From positions 16,117,518 through 16,181,517 of the forward strand of contig NC_065408.1 of the NCBI RefSeq assembly GCF_024362695.1: a stretch of 64,000 bases of DNA, in the 5' to 3' direction. The stretch is from Pectinophora gossypiella. Its lineage: Eukaryota; Arthropoda; Insecta; Lepidoptera; Gelechiidae. Shown in pieces: positions 10,574-21,420 of the stretch. The stretch's first letter is position 1. Each line of letters starts with the position of its first letter. Below the pieces are notes generated by a model. The model saw only the letters and a program-made list of their open reading frames with translations. It was not told the DNA's origin and did not search any database. The position numbers and the translations under genes are program-made.

Positions 10574-10907
10574 TTATTTCACGGGGTCCGCTTACCTAAC
10601 CTGAAGATTTGACAGGTCCGGTTTTTTACAGAAGCGACTGCCTGTCTGACCTTCCAATCCGCGAAGGGCAAAAATCAGCCCATTACAGGTTAGGTTAGGT
10701 CACATACCTATGAAAATTTATTTCTCAGGAATGTGGGTTTTCTCACGATGTTTTCCTTCACCGTTGAGCAAGTGATAATCAATTATGATCCAAACATGAA
10801 TTCGGAAACAAATTCGACAATCATTGGTTTAGGCATATTATGCTGAATTTGAACCTGCGACCTCAAAGTGAGAGGCAAGCATTGTACCAACTGGGCTACC
10901 ACGAGAC
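10574..10907 (-). mobile_element. SINE-B, near full length
   Basis: On the minus strand a tRNA-like head (about 10835-10907) contains TGGTAGCCCAGTTGGTACAA and a decayed B-box, followed by ATGTTTGGATCATAATTGAT, AACATCGTGAGAAAACCC, ACAGGCAGTCGCTTCTGT and TCAGGTTAGGTAAGCGGACC. The module order is the same as 53510-53815 and 58862-59207. The head would be the pol III promoter; this copy's B-box is mutated. Confidence 0.75.
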
Positions 10908-11115
10908 TTATTATTATAGACTTTACTAAATCAATGTAAGGCCACATATAGTCACAATTTTTTCTTTATTCAATCAAAGCGATGGGAAAATGTAAAATGA
11001 TAATGTTTTTCAAAATTAATCGAAGGCATATTGTAGATGTTCCAAGGTATAATAATAATAATAAAAATAAATAAACCACCTCGCATAATGGTTAATACTT
11101 ATCATTTCGAAGATT

Positions 11116-11179
11116 AAAATAAGGTTTATAAGGGTTAAGGAAGGTTACTACCTTCCTTAACCCTTATAAACCTTATTTT
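11116..11179. repeat. Perfect 30-bp hairpin with 4-base loop
   Basis: Left arm 11116-11145 ends GGTTAAGGAAGGT. Right arm 11150-11179 is its exact reverse complement. The loop is TACT. There is no T-run after the stem to suggest a terminator and no host gene nearby. The arms do not match other repeats in the window. Confidence 0.9.
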
Positions 11180-11183
11180 TCCT

Positions 11184-11209
11184 TACTTCATCCTTACTAG
11201 GATGAAGTA
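11184..11209. repeat. Second hairpin with the same TACT loop
   Basis: Arms of 11 bp (TACTTCATCCT at 11184-11194 and its complement at 11199-11209) enclose the loop TACT. It begins five bases after the 30-bp hairpin. Confidence 0.85.
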
Positions 11210-11329
11210 TATATATTTTTTAATTTTAGACACATTAATGTATTATTCTTCAAATAGGTACCGAAAGAAAAGGGTAATTTATGGCCTCTTGTATGGGTAT
11301 AGCCTTTGGTTTTGGTTTCATACAAGACA

Positions 11330-11766
11330 ATTAACCCGGCCCCAGGGGGGATAGAGACATTTTCTCTGTCCTCGACAGGGCAATTCCTGTTCGGCGCGTC
11401 CTTGCCACGGGGTAGGCGCCTCTTACTTCAGCAGGCCAAAGTGAGATGGTAGCTGGAGTTCGGATAGGGACCCAGACCAACGGGTTATAACGTAGAGAAG
11501 GGCCATCGGTACGGCAATGTATGATGAAAGGGGCAAATCACAGGGACTGTAACCTGGAACCTGACAGAGGGCAGCAGTAACTGTTACTATTATTCAGTGG
11601 CAGAGTTCTGGTACGGCTTTGAGAAAGACTTCTCTGGGCATCATCCCGCTCTCTTCAGACAGAGTACTGCGTAGCGGAAGGCAAGAAGGCAATGACTGTC
11701 CTATTTTACCCTAAAAAAGTAGCATGGAGAATGCTATGTCGCCAAGGGCGTCGAAAAGAGTGCATT
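11330..11766 (+). repeat. Long non-autonomous element with LINE-A-like end
   Basis: A GC-richer block with CAGACAGAGTACTGCG and CGGAAGGCAAGAAGGCAATG, then CCCTAAAAAAGTAGCATGGA and a decayed GCTATGTCGCCAAGGGCGTC. It matches 49800-50065 over the last 250 bp and extends further 5' than any other copy here (from about AACCCGGCCCCAGG). I find no open frame, so I read it as a non-autonomous relative of LINE-A. Confidence 0.5.
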
Positions 11767-13034
11767 ACATAAGTTTTGAAAACGAAAATGTAGAAACAAC
11801 AATAAAACCTACTACTACAATATTTATGAAAACACTGGCTCCAAATAGAACTACTTTAGTAATTTAAACAATGAGAATAGAATTTATCTCCGACGAGGCT
11901 AAAATAACAAATGTTACAAAACCACTTGTAACAAGTTCAACGACAGACCAATCCCAACTTGTCAGAGTCGTCAATCAACCGAGAGGCGACGCAAAAACAA
12001 CCAGCAAACAATTGGAAAGCGAAAATAGGAATTGTTGAATTTGTTTCGTCATCCCCCCTGATTTGTTAAACAACTTCGCCACCAAAATGGAACGGACCAA
12101 GTTTGTTGCGGATCGTCGGGATGTTACGATCCAATGAAACGCCTTCACTGAATCTGTTAAATTTCCAGTTTGCAACGGTTTGCTGGGACATTTTTTTAGA
12201 CTGTGGCTTGGTATAATGAGTTCGTTCAGATGTGTATAGCAATGAGAGAGTTGTCACAGAGTGGGAGAACGCCTGTAATTTCCATTTCGTGATTGGAACA
12301 GTCGAGGCACACCTGAGCCGCTGTTTGTCAAAACGCTGACAAATATCCCTCTACCCTCTTTTTATGTAAACATCAAATATGTAACGAATTATTCAACGCG
12401 GTCGTTCTTAGAATTACACGTTTCAAGATATTTTACTAGAGCTTTTGAATTTTGTAACACTAGTTTGTATTGCCACTCTCGACGATGGTTTAAAATTAAA
12501 TTACTATTCTGTTTCTTAACTTCAAACGAAAACGAAAATTCCTTCCATGTAAAATAAAAAAAAAACTTAATTTGCAAACATACCTCTGCACAATTAAAGA
12601 GCAAACACAGCAAATAAAAGAAACATGACCCAGTTATATTTTTATCGCCTCAAAGGCTACAGAAGGGATTACGGGAACACAAAAAATGCGGTATTTTTTA
12701 ACTAAAAGCGTCCAAATTAACGAAGACAAGTATCTCTAACGACACACCCACCGGTCGCCGGGGGCGCCCCCCGCTCCCCGTTCATTATGTATTCATGACC
12801 ATATCCGTGCCCATGAAATACAAATATGTCGCTAACTATACCAATTAAAACCGGGCCTGCAACGGTAAAAGAACGGCCTATTATGTACCTACGTCATTTA
12901 GTCTTCCCTCATAAACCGGGAAGGGTTTCCATAATGTCATGTCACCCTGCGGGTTGAGATATTTGGCCAACTCTATTGTAAAAGTTTACAAGTCGCTCTT
13001 GCCTTTTGCTTCAGTGTCTGAAATACTGAAACTT
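11767..13034. other. gene-free stretch
   Basis: No gene or repeat recognised. A GC-rich patch at about 12745-12785 (CCGGTCGCCGGGGGCGCC) stands out from its surroundings but has no identifiable role. Confidence 0.45.
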
Positions 13035-13363
13035 TTTCTTCTATCGTGAGGATTGTGAAGTGAATTACCAACCCCATCAACACTGGTGTCAGGGTTACTA
13101 TTGAGCCGCCATAAGCCCCTGACATGACTCATGTATCGACTACGTACTCATATCAGTACTTAAGTAATAACCGGGACCAACGGCTTAACGTGCCTTCCGA
13201 AGCATAGATCTTTTTACTTTTTGGACAAACAGGTGATCAGCCTGTAATGTCTTAACCAAACTAGGGATTATAAAGTGATTTTTGTGATTTGTCCCCACCG
13301 GGATTCGAACCCGGGACCTCCGGATCGTGAGCACAACGGTCAACCACTGGACCACGGGGACCG
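13035..13363 (-). mobile_element. SINE-V, full length
   Basis: On the minus strand: tRNA-like head 13287-13363 with A-box GTGGTCCAGTGG and an exact B-box GGTTCGAATCC, then AAATCACTTTATAATCCCTA, the core CTTCGGAAGGCACGTTAAGC, then GGCGGCTCAATAGTAACCCT and a short tail. The predicted anticodon loop CTCACGA would give CAC (valine). Intact pol III boxes suggest this copy could be transcribed. Confidence 0.8.
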
Positions 13364-13428
13364 AAATACTGATAAGATAGCTTCATCGGCTGGCATGAGT
13401 GAGCAAAAGCGACACACATCTCGCGAGA

Positions 13429-13645
13429 GGACATTACAGGTTGATCACCTGATTGTCCGAAAGTAAGGTGATCCGTCTGCGGAAGACACGTTAAGCCGTT
13501 GGTCCCGGTTACTACTTACTGATGTAAGTAAGTAGTCGTTACATGAGTCATGTCAGGAGCCTTTGGCGGCTCAATAGTAACCCTGACACTAGGGTTGATG
13601 AGGTTGGTAATCCACCTCTCAACCCACACGCGAGAAGAAGAAGAG
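13429..13645 (+). repeat. SINE-V body facing the minus copy
   Basis: Starts AGGACATTACAGGTTGATCA, includes GGCACG-like core sequence and GGCGGCTCAATAGTAACCCT, ends CGAGAAGAAGAAG. It lacks a tRNA-like head. With 13035-13363 it forms inverted arms separated by about 65 bp. Confidence 0.75.
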
Positions 13646-13710
13646 CAATGCGAGTAACAGCTACTTTTGCTCTTCTCTACAGCTTTGACTGATTTCTCAT
13701 TTTATAGTAT

Positions 13711-14130
13711 ACTAGCTTTAGCCCGCGACTTCGTCCGCGTTGGGTGTTATAAAAGAGAGATCTTTGTGTGTGGAGGAGTGCATGTCAAATTTCAAGCATC
13801 TAACTTATGCAGTTTAGATTTTTTCATACAAATGTTTTTTCCTGCTAACTCCCGTTCCCGTGGGAATTTTGCAATATCCTGTTGCAACTGAGCTTTAAGT
13901 TTACTATGGTACCTGCATGCCTCATTTCATTTAAGCGGTATAGATTTTTCATACAAAAGGATTTTCCCGCTAATTTCTAGTCCTATGGGAATTCCGGGAA
14001 TGCCTTTCTTAGTGCACCTTTACGGTACCTACGCTACGTCCCTTCCAATTTTCAAGTACCTACGTTTAGCCGTTTAGACTGTGCGTTGATATGTCAGTCA
14101 GTCAGTTTCTCCTTTTATATATTTAGATAA
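13711..14130 (-). repeat. Dispersed lepidopteran-type repeat
   Basis: Starts ACTAGCTTTAGCCCGCGACT and contains CATACAAATGTTTTTTCC and CATACAAAAGGATTTTCC, related segments about 130 bp apart. The end near CAGTCAGTCAGTTTCTCC matches the ACAGAC-type start of 2253-2820 in reverse. I think it belongs to the same broad group. Non-coding. Confidence 0.55.
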
Positions 14131-14411
14131 GTTTTACTTATTAGGTACAATTACGTTTTATGCTTGAAAATGTAAAGGAATGTGGCTATTTTGCTGAATT
14201 GGAATTGTAACATTGGAACCGTTTTCTATTCAAGGTTTCATCGATTGGGAAGGCCGACCGACGGTATGTAGTGCAGAAAATGCATTGCATGTTTGAGATA
14301 AATTTAAGCTATGCATCCTTGAGGAACAAGGTTTGAAAGAACATTTAAATATGTTATACATGGTCTCTGTGAGCCAATTTAAATATTTAAATAGTTTAAA
14401 TATTTTTTTTT

Positions 14412-14848
14412 TCTTTTTACTTTTTGGACAAACAGGTGATCAGCCTGTAATGTCTTAACCAAACTAGGGATTATAAAGTGATTTTTGTGATTTGTCCCCA
14501 CCGGGATTCGAACCCGGGACCTCCGGATCGTGAGCACAACGGTCAACCACTGGACCACGGGGACCGAAATACTGATAAGATAGCTTCATCGGCTGGCATG
14601 AGTGAGCAAAAGCGACACACATCTCGCGAGAGGACATTACAGGTTGATCACCTGATTGTCCGAAAGTAAGGTGATCCGTCTGCGGAAGACACGTTAAGCC
14701 GTTGGTCCCGGTTACTACTTACTGATGTAAGTAAGTAGTCGTTACATGAGTCATGTCAGGAGCCTTTGGCGGCTCAATAGTAACCCTGACACTAGGGTTG
14801 ATGAGGTTGGTAATCCACCTCTCAACCCACACGCGAGAAGAAGAAGAG
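14412..14848. repeat. SINE-V pair inside tandem copy 2
   Basis: 14412-14566 is the head half of a minus SINE-V, and 14632-14848 is the body of a plus SINE-V; both are exact copies of 13209-13363 and 13429-13645. The minus copy is cut at the tandem junction. Confidence 0.8.
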
Positions 14849-15969
14849 CAATGCGAGTAACAGCTACTTTTGCTCTTCTCTACAGCTTTGACTGATTTCT
14901 CATTTTATAGTATACTAGCTTTAGCCCGCGACTTCGTCCGCGTTGGGTGTTATAAAAGAGAGATCTTTGTGTGTGGAGGAGTGCATGTCAAATTTCAAGC
15001 ATCTAACTTATGCAGTTTAGATTTTTTCATACAAATGTTTTTTCCTGCTAACTCCCGTTCCCGTGGGAATTTTGCAATATCCTGTTGCAACTGAGCTTTA
15101 AGTTTACTATGGTACCTGCATGCCTCATTTCATTTAAGCGGTATAGATTTTTCATACAAAAGGATTTTCCCGCTAATTTCTAGTCCTATGGGAATTCCGG
15201 GAATGCCTTTCTTAGTGCACCTTTACGGTACCTACGCTACGTCCCTTCCAATTTTCAAGTACCTACGTTTAGCCGTTTAGACTGTGCGTTGATATGTCAG
15301 TCAGTCAGTTTCTCCTTTTATATATTTAGATAAGTTTTACTTATTAGGTACAATTACGTTTTATGCTTGAAAATGTAAAGGAATGTGGCTATTTTGCTGA
15401 ATTGGAATTGTAACATTGGAACCGTTTTCTATTCAAGGTTTCATCGATTGGGAAGGCCGACCGACGGTATGTAGTGCAGAAAATGCATTGCATGTTTGAG
15501 ATAAATTTAAGCTATGCATCCTTGAGGAACAAGGTTTGAAAGAACATTTAAATATGTTATACATGGTCTCTGTGAGCCAATTTAAATATTTAAATAGTTT
15601 AAATATTTTTTCTTTCTTTCTAATTTGAATAATAATAATTTCCATGATCCGCTGAATATATATATGAGAAAATTTTTAGATTATTTAAAGCTCAACAGAT
15701 ATTAATTACTTACTTATATTTTACTTTTTTTACTTACACTTATATCTTTCTAATTTCTAATTTTTAAGTTTGTTGTGTAATTTTAATTTTACTTTATTTT
15801 TAAATACTTAAGTACCCTTAATTGTATAAGTTATGTACGCCGTAATTGTCATATACTATTAGTCATAATACCGTAACCTTATATGTAAAATGTTTTAATA
15901 TATTTATGTGATGTGGTTGTACTTTATAAATAAATAAATAATAAAATATGACCGAAGAGGTAGGCCGAT

Positions 15970-16408
15970 TATTTAAGTCCCATGTAAAAGGGGTCCCATT
16001 GCCACATTTTTTTGACGTGACTTATTGTAGATTTGCCGCAGATGGCATTAACTACTTGGACAGACAAATGGGGAGCGCTTAAGGCTATCACCCGGTACAA
16101 CGTTTAAGACAACAGGCCTGAGGGTGCCAAGTAGGCGCGAACGTCAGGGCGTCGTCTGAGAGGAAAAATATTTGAAAGACTTCATCGACTCTAGTAGCGA
16201 TAAGCGCTAATTGAGGGAAGTCGTCGACCACGCCGGCGGGGTCGGTATCGGGGTCCTCAAGTGACCCATTGCCACAAACGTCATATCAATTATCTATGAT
16301 CCAAACTCAGAAACTCGAATTCGAGTGGTTTAGAGCCGGAGCCGTGATTCGAACCTGTAAGACTACGATGTAAGTGAGGTGTTCTCCGAACAGGGCTATC
16401 AGGGATTT
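15970..16408 (-). repeat. SINE-C, split by a SINE-X insertion
   Basis: Outer parts 15970-15994 (AAGTCCCATGTAAAAGGGGT) and 16276-16408 (ATCAATTATCTATGATCCAA, then GATTCGAACCTG) join into a SINE-C copy like 61901-62063. The inverted B-box GGTTCGAATC is at about 16350. The interrupted point falls in CCCATTGCCAC, which is duplicated. Confidence 0.65.
16007..16264 (-). mobile_element. SINE-X, full copy with 11-bp target duplication
   Basis: On the minus strand: starts TCACTTGAGGACCCCGATAC, contains CTCAGGCCTGTTGTCTTAAA and GGCAAATCTACAATAAGTCA, and ends in a short poly-A. CCCATTGCCAC flanks it at 15995-16005 and 16265-16275. About 258 bp long, with no tRNA boxes recognised. Confidence 0.75.
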
Positions 16409-16486
16409 CACGTTTATTTTCAAAAAAGTCTTTTTCATTTAAATAAATATCTGCTATTTTGAATTTAGAATCGAAACAAAAGAGAA

Positions 16487-16650
16487 CTGGGGGGTTTGAA
16501 AGGGCCACATCGAAGCAATTCATCTAAGAAAGCAATTTTGCAATTTGACATCTGCGCATATAAAAGTAAGAGCGCAATGCAAACAAGTGTCAAATTGCAA
16601 TAATGCTTTCTTAGATGAATTGCTTCGATGTGGCCTTTTTAAACCCCTGG
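16487..16650. mobile_element. Palindromic MITE M5, well preserved
   Basis: The arms GGGCCACATCGAAGCAATTC and its complement match nearly perfectly for about 50 bp, continuing outward through GGGGTTTNAAA. The middle also pairs partly (GCAATTTTGCAATTTGACA with TGTCAAATTGCAATAATGC). Same family as 3247-3406. Confidence 0.8.
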
Positions 16651-18227
16651 TTCAGTTTACTTCTGCGAATGAATAGATATTATGGTGAGTATCACTGAAT
16701 TCAGAACTTCAGTTTTCTTAAGTACTATTGCCTTCTGTTCGAATGTAGCTTGAGTTGGCATGAGGCCCAAAACCAGAGTTGTGGCTAGAAGTGAGACAGT
16801 AGGTAACACAATGAACACACACTTAGTTAACTATTCTCATTTGTGAATTTTCGCGCGTGTACCCTGGTTTTAAACGAGGCAAGTGTCCTGGTGAATTATT
16901 TATCACCAGTCTATGCAATATATATATACGTATTTATATTTTACTATAATCATTATTTATTGTCTTCTATGCTTTTAATATAGTGTATGTAGGTATAGTT
17001 ATATTTTTAAGTATAATTGCGCACTGTCCATCCCGCTATGTTTTTATGAAATTTATTTCCTACGAGTATACCTGTAGGTTGCCTGGATATCTTTAGCAAT
17101 AAGGTCGCCTGTTGTACTACATAACTGATTGTAATTGTTTATTTTTTATTGTTTGTATTTAGTGCAATTAAGAATTTTTGTATTGTATGCTGTTTCGTAA
17201 TATGTATGACACGGAGAATCTTTTCTACATTTTTTATACGAAGCTTTTGCTGTTTGAATGATAAATGTTATTCACTTAGAAGTGCTATTTTTGATTTGCT
17301 CAGAGATGCGGAAAATGTATACAGAATATACATTTTTTATAATTCTTCACATAAGCGTCTTCATCAAAAGTCACGACGGCTTACATTCGCTTATATATGA
17401 CTTTCGTAAATAAAACCTCGCAAATTATATAAACTAGTATCAATCCAAATTGTGGTCAAAATTGAAAAAAAAATATAGAAAATATAAATCGAGGTTTTGT
17501 TGATGAAAATCACCCCAAAAAAAAAGCCGCTTACTTGGTTTACTCTATAAGGCAACTTATCGCTGCAAGTATTTTATTGAGAGAGTTAGGGGTAAGCAAA
17601 ATAAAATCGTATAGCTTTAACACGCGTACCCAATCACTAAAAAACAGTCTTCACTTAAGAAACTTATAAGTTTAGAAGAAAAGTCAACAAATCAAAAACC
17701 CATACCCATTCTCCCGTTTTAGAATCCCGTTGAAGCAACTATACGCTTGATTTCGCTAAAAGTTTAATCAAACTTTAACAACTCAAGTTTGGCACAGCCG
17801 TAATTTCTAACGATACGATAACCATCTCCGTCAATTTGCCACAAACAGGAGACGTAACGACTTGAATAGACCGAGAATATGAATACAGAGAAGCGAGTCT
17901 ATCGTTTGTACGGGGCCTTAGCAACTCAGGAGTAATGCTTTCAATAATAAATGAGGCGACCTAACTTCACGCCTCCACCGACACTACCCTCTTATACTTC
18001 CAAATTATCACAACTCGAACGTTTTTAGAATGAAACTTTGTACCTTACAACGTTAAGCTGAAGGTCTATAATAACAAAGCGCTGTAAAAGGTTTAGTTCG
18101 AGCGCACGCGTCGCTGAATTAGGCATGCGCTAAAAGCTTAATACAGTTAATAGTCAAGTAAGGCACTCTTTGCAGGGGAAAGATCATATTTTTGGGTGGA
18201 TCGATTGACACTGAAAAACGTTTTAGG
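16651..18227. other. gene-free stretch with a LINE tail near 17090
   Basis: Positions 17090-17195 (TTTAGCAATAAGGTCGCCTG, then TTTTTGTATTGTATGC) resemble the LINE 3' tail at 32410-32545. Nothing else is recognised; the 83-codon frame at 17149-17400 overlaps that tail. Confidence 0.45.
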
Positions 18228-18335
18228 CTTGCCTATCATCAGTGGCTATCGAACTTTCATTTGCTTCGATCCTGACATACTTCTCTTGCTTCTTCCATCA
18301 ATTGTGTCATACATGTACGCTGGTTCAGAGTAAAA
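18228..18335 (-). repeat. LINE-C 3' end
   Basis: On the minus strand it contains GGAAGAAGCAAGAGAAGTAT, GTCAGGATCGAAGCAAATG; the same motif in intact relatives encodes a segment like NVEEAREVCRDRSKW. 5'-truncated. Confidence 0.6.
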
Positions 18336-18579
18336 TATATATTTTTTTTCTGTATAAACTAACAACCCGATTCAAAAAAGTATAAAATGAACACACACAA
18401 AAGATGATCATTTCAAACGCAGCATAACTTATAAAAATTCATCGCACGGATGAATTGCAACATTTTTCCACCTACCTCAAACAGATTCTACGGTTGCAGC
18501 ATCGACGAGGCATTGTATAGACTCCTAACATCATAACATACAGTTCTGTCAACACAAGTGATTAGTAGAGTAGTAGAGT

Positions 18580-18693
18580 AGTCGTAGTCGTTACATGAGT
18601 CATGTCAGGGGCCTTTGGCGGCTCAATAATAACCATGACACCAGGGTTGATGGGGTTAGTAATCACCTCACAACCCACACGATAGAAGAAGAA
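18580..18693 (+). repeat. SINE-V 3' half
   Basis: GTCGTTACATGAGTCATGTC through ACACCAGGGTTGATGGGG to CACAACCCACACGATAGAAG and a (GAA)n tail. Confidence 0.7.
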
Positions 18694-18789
18694 TAGAGTA
18701 AGAGGAATAAGTGTTGGGAAGGTATATTGTTAATTGTTGTTTTTATGTGTATATTGTTATGTTTATTTTTATATATTTTTTAAAAAAAG

Positions 18790-18960
18790 TCTAGGGCCCT
18801 GTGCCGAGGTTTTTCTTTCAGCTTCTTTTCCCCGGCTATACAGTTTGTGAGAAGCTGCAGTAGTTTTAGGTTGATGAGACGTTCGTTATGTAAAAATTGA
18901 CTTTTCAAAGTGTAACTATGTTACCTACTGAATAAAGATATTTTTTGAATTTGAATATTA
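18790..18960 (+). repeat. LINE-D 3' tail
   Basis: CTAGGGCCCTGTGCCGAGGT, TTCCCCGGCTATACAG, GAATAAAGATATTTTTTGAA then TTTGAA. Same 3' end as 59630-60109, opposite orientation. Confidence 0.7.
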
Positions 18961-19188
18961 GGCGTGTTCGAAAGGTATAAAAATGAAAAATAGTAAAATC
19001 TCAGGTTGTTGTTTATTTTTAAAATGAAAATTTTTAAGTGACATATATTTGAAACCTAATTCAAATACTTATATAATTATTTTCTCAAAGAAGACACACA
19101 CATTTTAAATTCGTTCTTATTATATTTAAGATGTTGTCGAATTGGGACCCTACCTGTAATGAACACATTGTATGAGCATGTAAGAATT

Positions 19189-19217
19189 TAATAAATAAAT
19201 AAATAAATAAATAAATA
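19189..19217. repeat. (AAAT)n microsatellite
   Basis: About seven tandem AAAT/ATAA units, imperfect at the ends. Confidence 0.85.
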
Positions 19218-19314
19218 TTATTATTTCTCACAACTTGTTCATGATCAAATGTAAAAAGACTAAGGGAGTGTAGAGGAGTCATAATATTATTATAATAATA
19301 ATAATGTTTATATA

Positions 19315-19376
19315 TTATAAGACGGCCTGTGCCCAGCAGTGGGATGTATATAAGCTGTTTATGTATGTATGTATTA
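19315..19376 (+). repeat. SINE-D or RTE 3' tail
   Basis: TGTGCCCAGCAGTGGGATGT, ATATAAGCTG, then TATG repeats. The same tail in reverse ends the SINE-D copy at 50560-50870 and resembles the LINE-B end at 61000-61033. Confidence 0.55.
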
Positions 19377-19727
19377 TAAGGTGCCACCCGACAACGACCG
19401 ACGAATCGCGACTTCTTCCGTGTTTTGTTTTTGTAGTGTTTAGGATCTTAAGTGAGCTAATCAGAAAGCAGCGCCCCGCTTTCTTCGTCCGCCCCTTCCC
19501 TCGTCCTATCCTACCTCAGCTAGTTGACAAAACTTATGCGTAAAATAAAAAATGGCGTCTATTTGGTTGTATCTCGATTGGCATACAGTTCGCAGACACA
19601 CTTACCTGGCTTCTTTCACCTCTTTTATAATTATTCAGAGGCTCTCGTTATGATTTCGAGCTCTTACTAATTAGACTGCCATAAATTATGTTCTCATTTT
19701 CATACACATGTTAAGGGCCATAACTCA

Positions 19728-19886
19728 TTGTTCCGCCAAGGCGACGTCGCCGGCGACAGTCGCCAAACAATTCATGTTTACATATATGGCAGTTTTATTT
19801 ACTTTGTTAGTCTATCGCCACGTCGCATTTCAATACGAATTATTTGGCAACGTCGCCGGCGTTGTGACTTTGGTGTCTCGGTAAGT
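19728..19886. repeat. GC-rich inverted-repeat element
   Basis: GCGACGTCGCCGGCGACAGT near the left end and AACGTCGCCGGCGTTGTGAC near the right face each other around an AT-rich middle. Likely a MITE. I cannot define its termini or target duplication. Confidence 0.5.
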
Positions 19887-20518
19887 CATTGTCCTTGAGC
19901 TAATATTGTGAATATTGTGTGTATCCGTCGATCAAAGCCTAGTTTTCTTAATTATTCGGGTATCATGCCTCTATTATTAGTTAATCACGTTATTGGGATG
20001 TTATCTCTAAGTTAGGTTTTCTGTTTGTTTTGTTTTACAAAAGCATTTAGGACCGTTTACACTTTATATACCATTATAATCAGTTTATAAATAATAGGTT
20101 TATAAGTAGGTATTGTGAGTTCCCTTGTCGAGTCTCAATTTTTCAATTCGTATCAACAGCGGTGGCATTGCCTTAGATTATTTGTGGCTATGCTCACTCC
20201 ATTAAGTATTTCAAGAGTGGGTGAAAATTATCTTCTGACTGTTGTTGTAATAGAGTGCATGGACTGCTCAGCAATGGACTAAGGACTTTAAAAGACTTTT
20301 TAAGGACTTGTAATTACGCGTAGTACAAAATGGTATCCAACCTCCTTGACCTTCAAGTTGTTTTAATAATAATCCCTCTATCTAATATAACACACCATCC
20401 GCGGCGCGTGTGAATTCGTTATGCGATTATCACATCGTTACATACCGTACAACACCACTGTAATCCGGGTAGAAGGGACATACATCTATGAGAGACAGGA
20501 CAGTACTCCTTGAATGAA

Positions 20519-20770
20519 TTCTTCTCTTATCGTGTGGGTTGTGAGGTGGAGTACCAACCTCGTCAACTCTAGTGTCAGTGTTACTATTGAGCCGCCAAAG
20601 ACATCTGACATGGCTCATGTTACGACTACTTACTTACATCAGTAAGGAGTAACCGGGACCAAAAGCTTAACGTGCCTTCCGAAGCACGGATCATCTTATG
20701 TAATGTCCTAATCAAACTAGGGACTACAATCGTGACCCCAACGCTCAACCACTGGTCTGCGGGGGTCGTA
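20519..20770 (-). repeat. SINE-V, degraded near-full copy
   Basis: On the minus strand: remnants of the A-box region (CAGTGGTTGAGCGTTGGGGT), the core CCGTGCTTCGGAAGGCACGT, GCCGCC-type segment and CACAACCCACACGATAAGAG. B-box lost. Confidence 0.65.
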
Positions 20771-21229
20771 GTTGAATGAATTAAATCTGCGGTAATGTCA
20801 TTTTAATTCGTTTGGTTTATAGTGTTGTCTCTTTTTGTGAGTGTGAGAATGGATGCGCATAGTTTTAATATCCAACTTGGAGTGTTGACCAATAAATGTA
20901 TGCAGAGTAGGTGATGGGGGTAGCGCCGTCTGCTCAGTACTAGCTTACCACTCGTGCGGAACGGACGTTTTCAACATCGCGTGCTGTCTATAACCAAAAC
21001 AATGTGTAATTGTAACCATACCTCAGATAATACACCATACAACTGAAATTTTTAATGGGCTTATAAATTGATCGTGAGAAAACTTTTTTTTTTCAATTGT
21101 TAGAAAAACCTCAACTTCATAATTTCACAATCTCACGCAAGTTGCAAGTTTTTTTGACACGAAGTTCTCATAGAAATGAGAGAACATAGGTAGTCGGTCT
21201 ATATGGTGATAGGTAGGTGCTAATAGACT

Positions 21230-21420
21230 TTTCACGTGTGGGTTGTAAGATCAATGACCGATTTCATTAATCCTGATGCCAGGGTTCGGTACTATAGACC
21301 CGCCAAAGGCCCCATCTAACGCTTTTACATACTTGCTTAAGTTAACAGTTGTCGGTATCGACTATTTAACGTGCTCTCCGAAGCACGGATTACGGATAAT
21401 AATGGCGGTCAAAAAGACAC
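21230..21420 (-). repeat. SINE-V, strongly diverged
   Basis: Recognisable only by GTGTGGGTTGTAAGATCAAT, ACCCGCCAAAGGCCCC and CCGAAGCACGGAT in order. It is much older than neighbouring copies. Confidence 0.5.

Larger units (their letters stand above)
13209..15611. repeat. Tandem duplication, 1,203-bp period, identical by eye
   Basis: Copy 1 spans about 13209-14408 and copy 2 about 14412-15611. Every line compared by eye is identical at an offset of 1,203. The unit carries the head half of a minus SINE-V, part of a plus SINE-V, an old dispersed repeat (13711-14130) and about 280 bp of other sequence. The junctions lie in T-runs beside TTTAAATATT, a plausible slippage or unequal-exchange site. 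Only copy 1 continues leftward into the rest of the minus SINE-V, which fixes the direction of the event. Confidence 0.9.

Noticed and set aside
11116..11179. Transcription terminator
   Set aside because: A perfect stem without a following T-run and with no gene nearby; bacterial-type terminators are not expected here.
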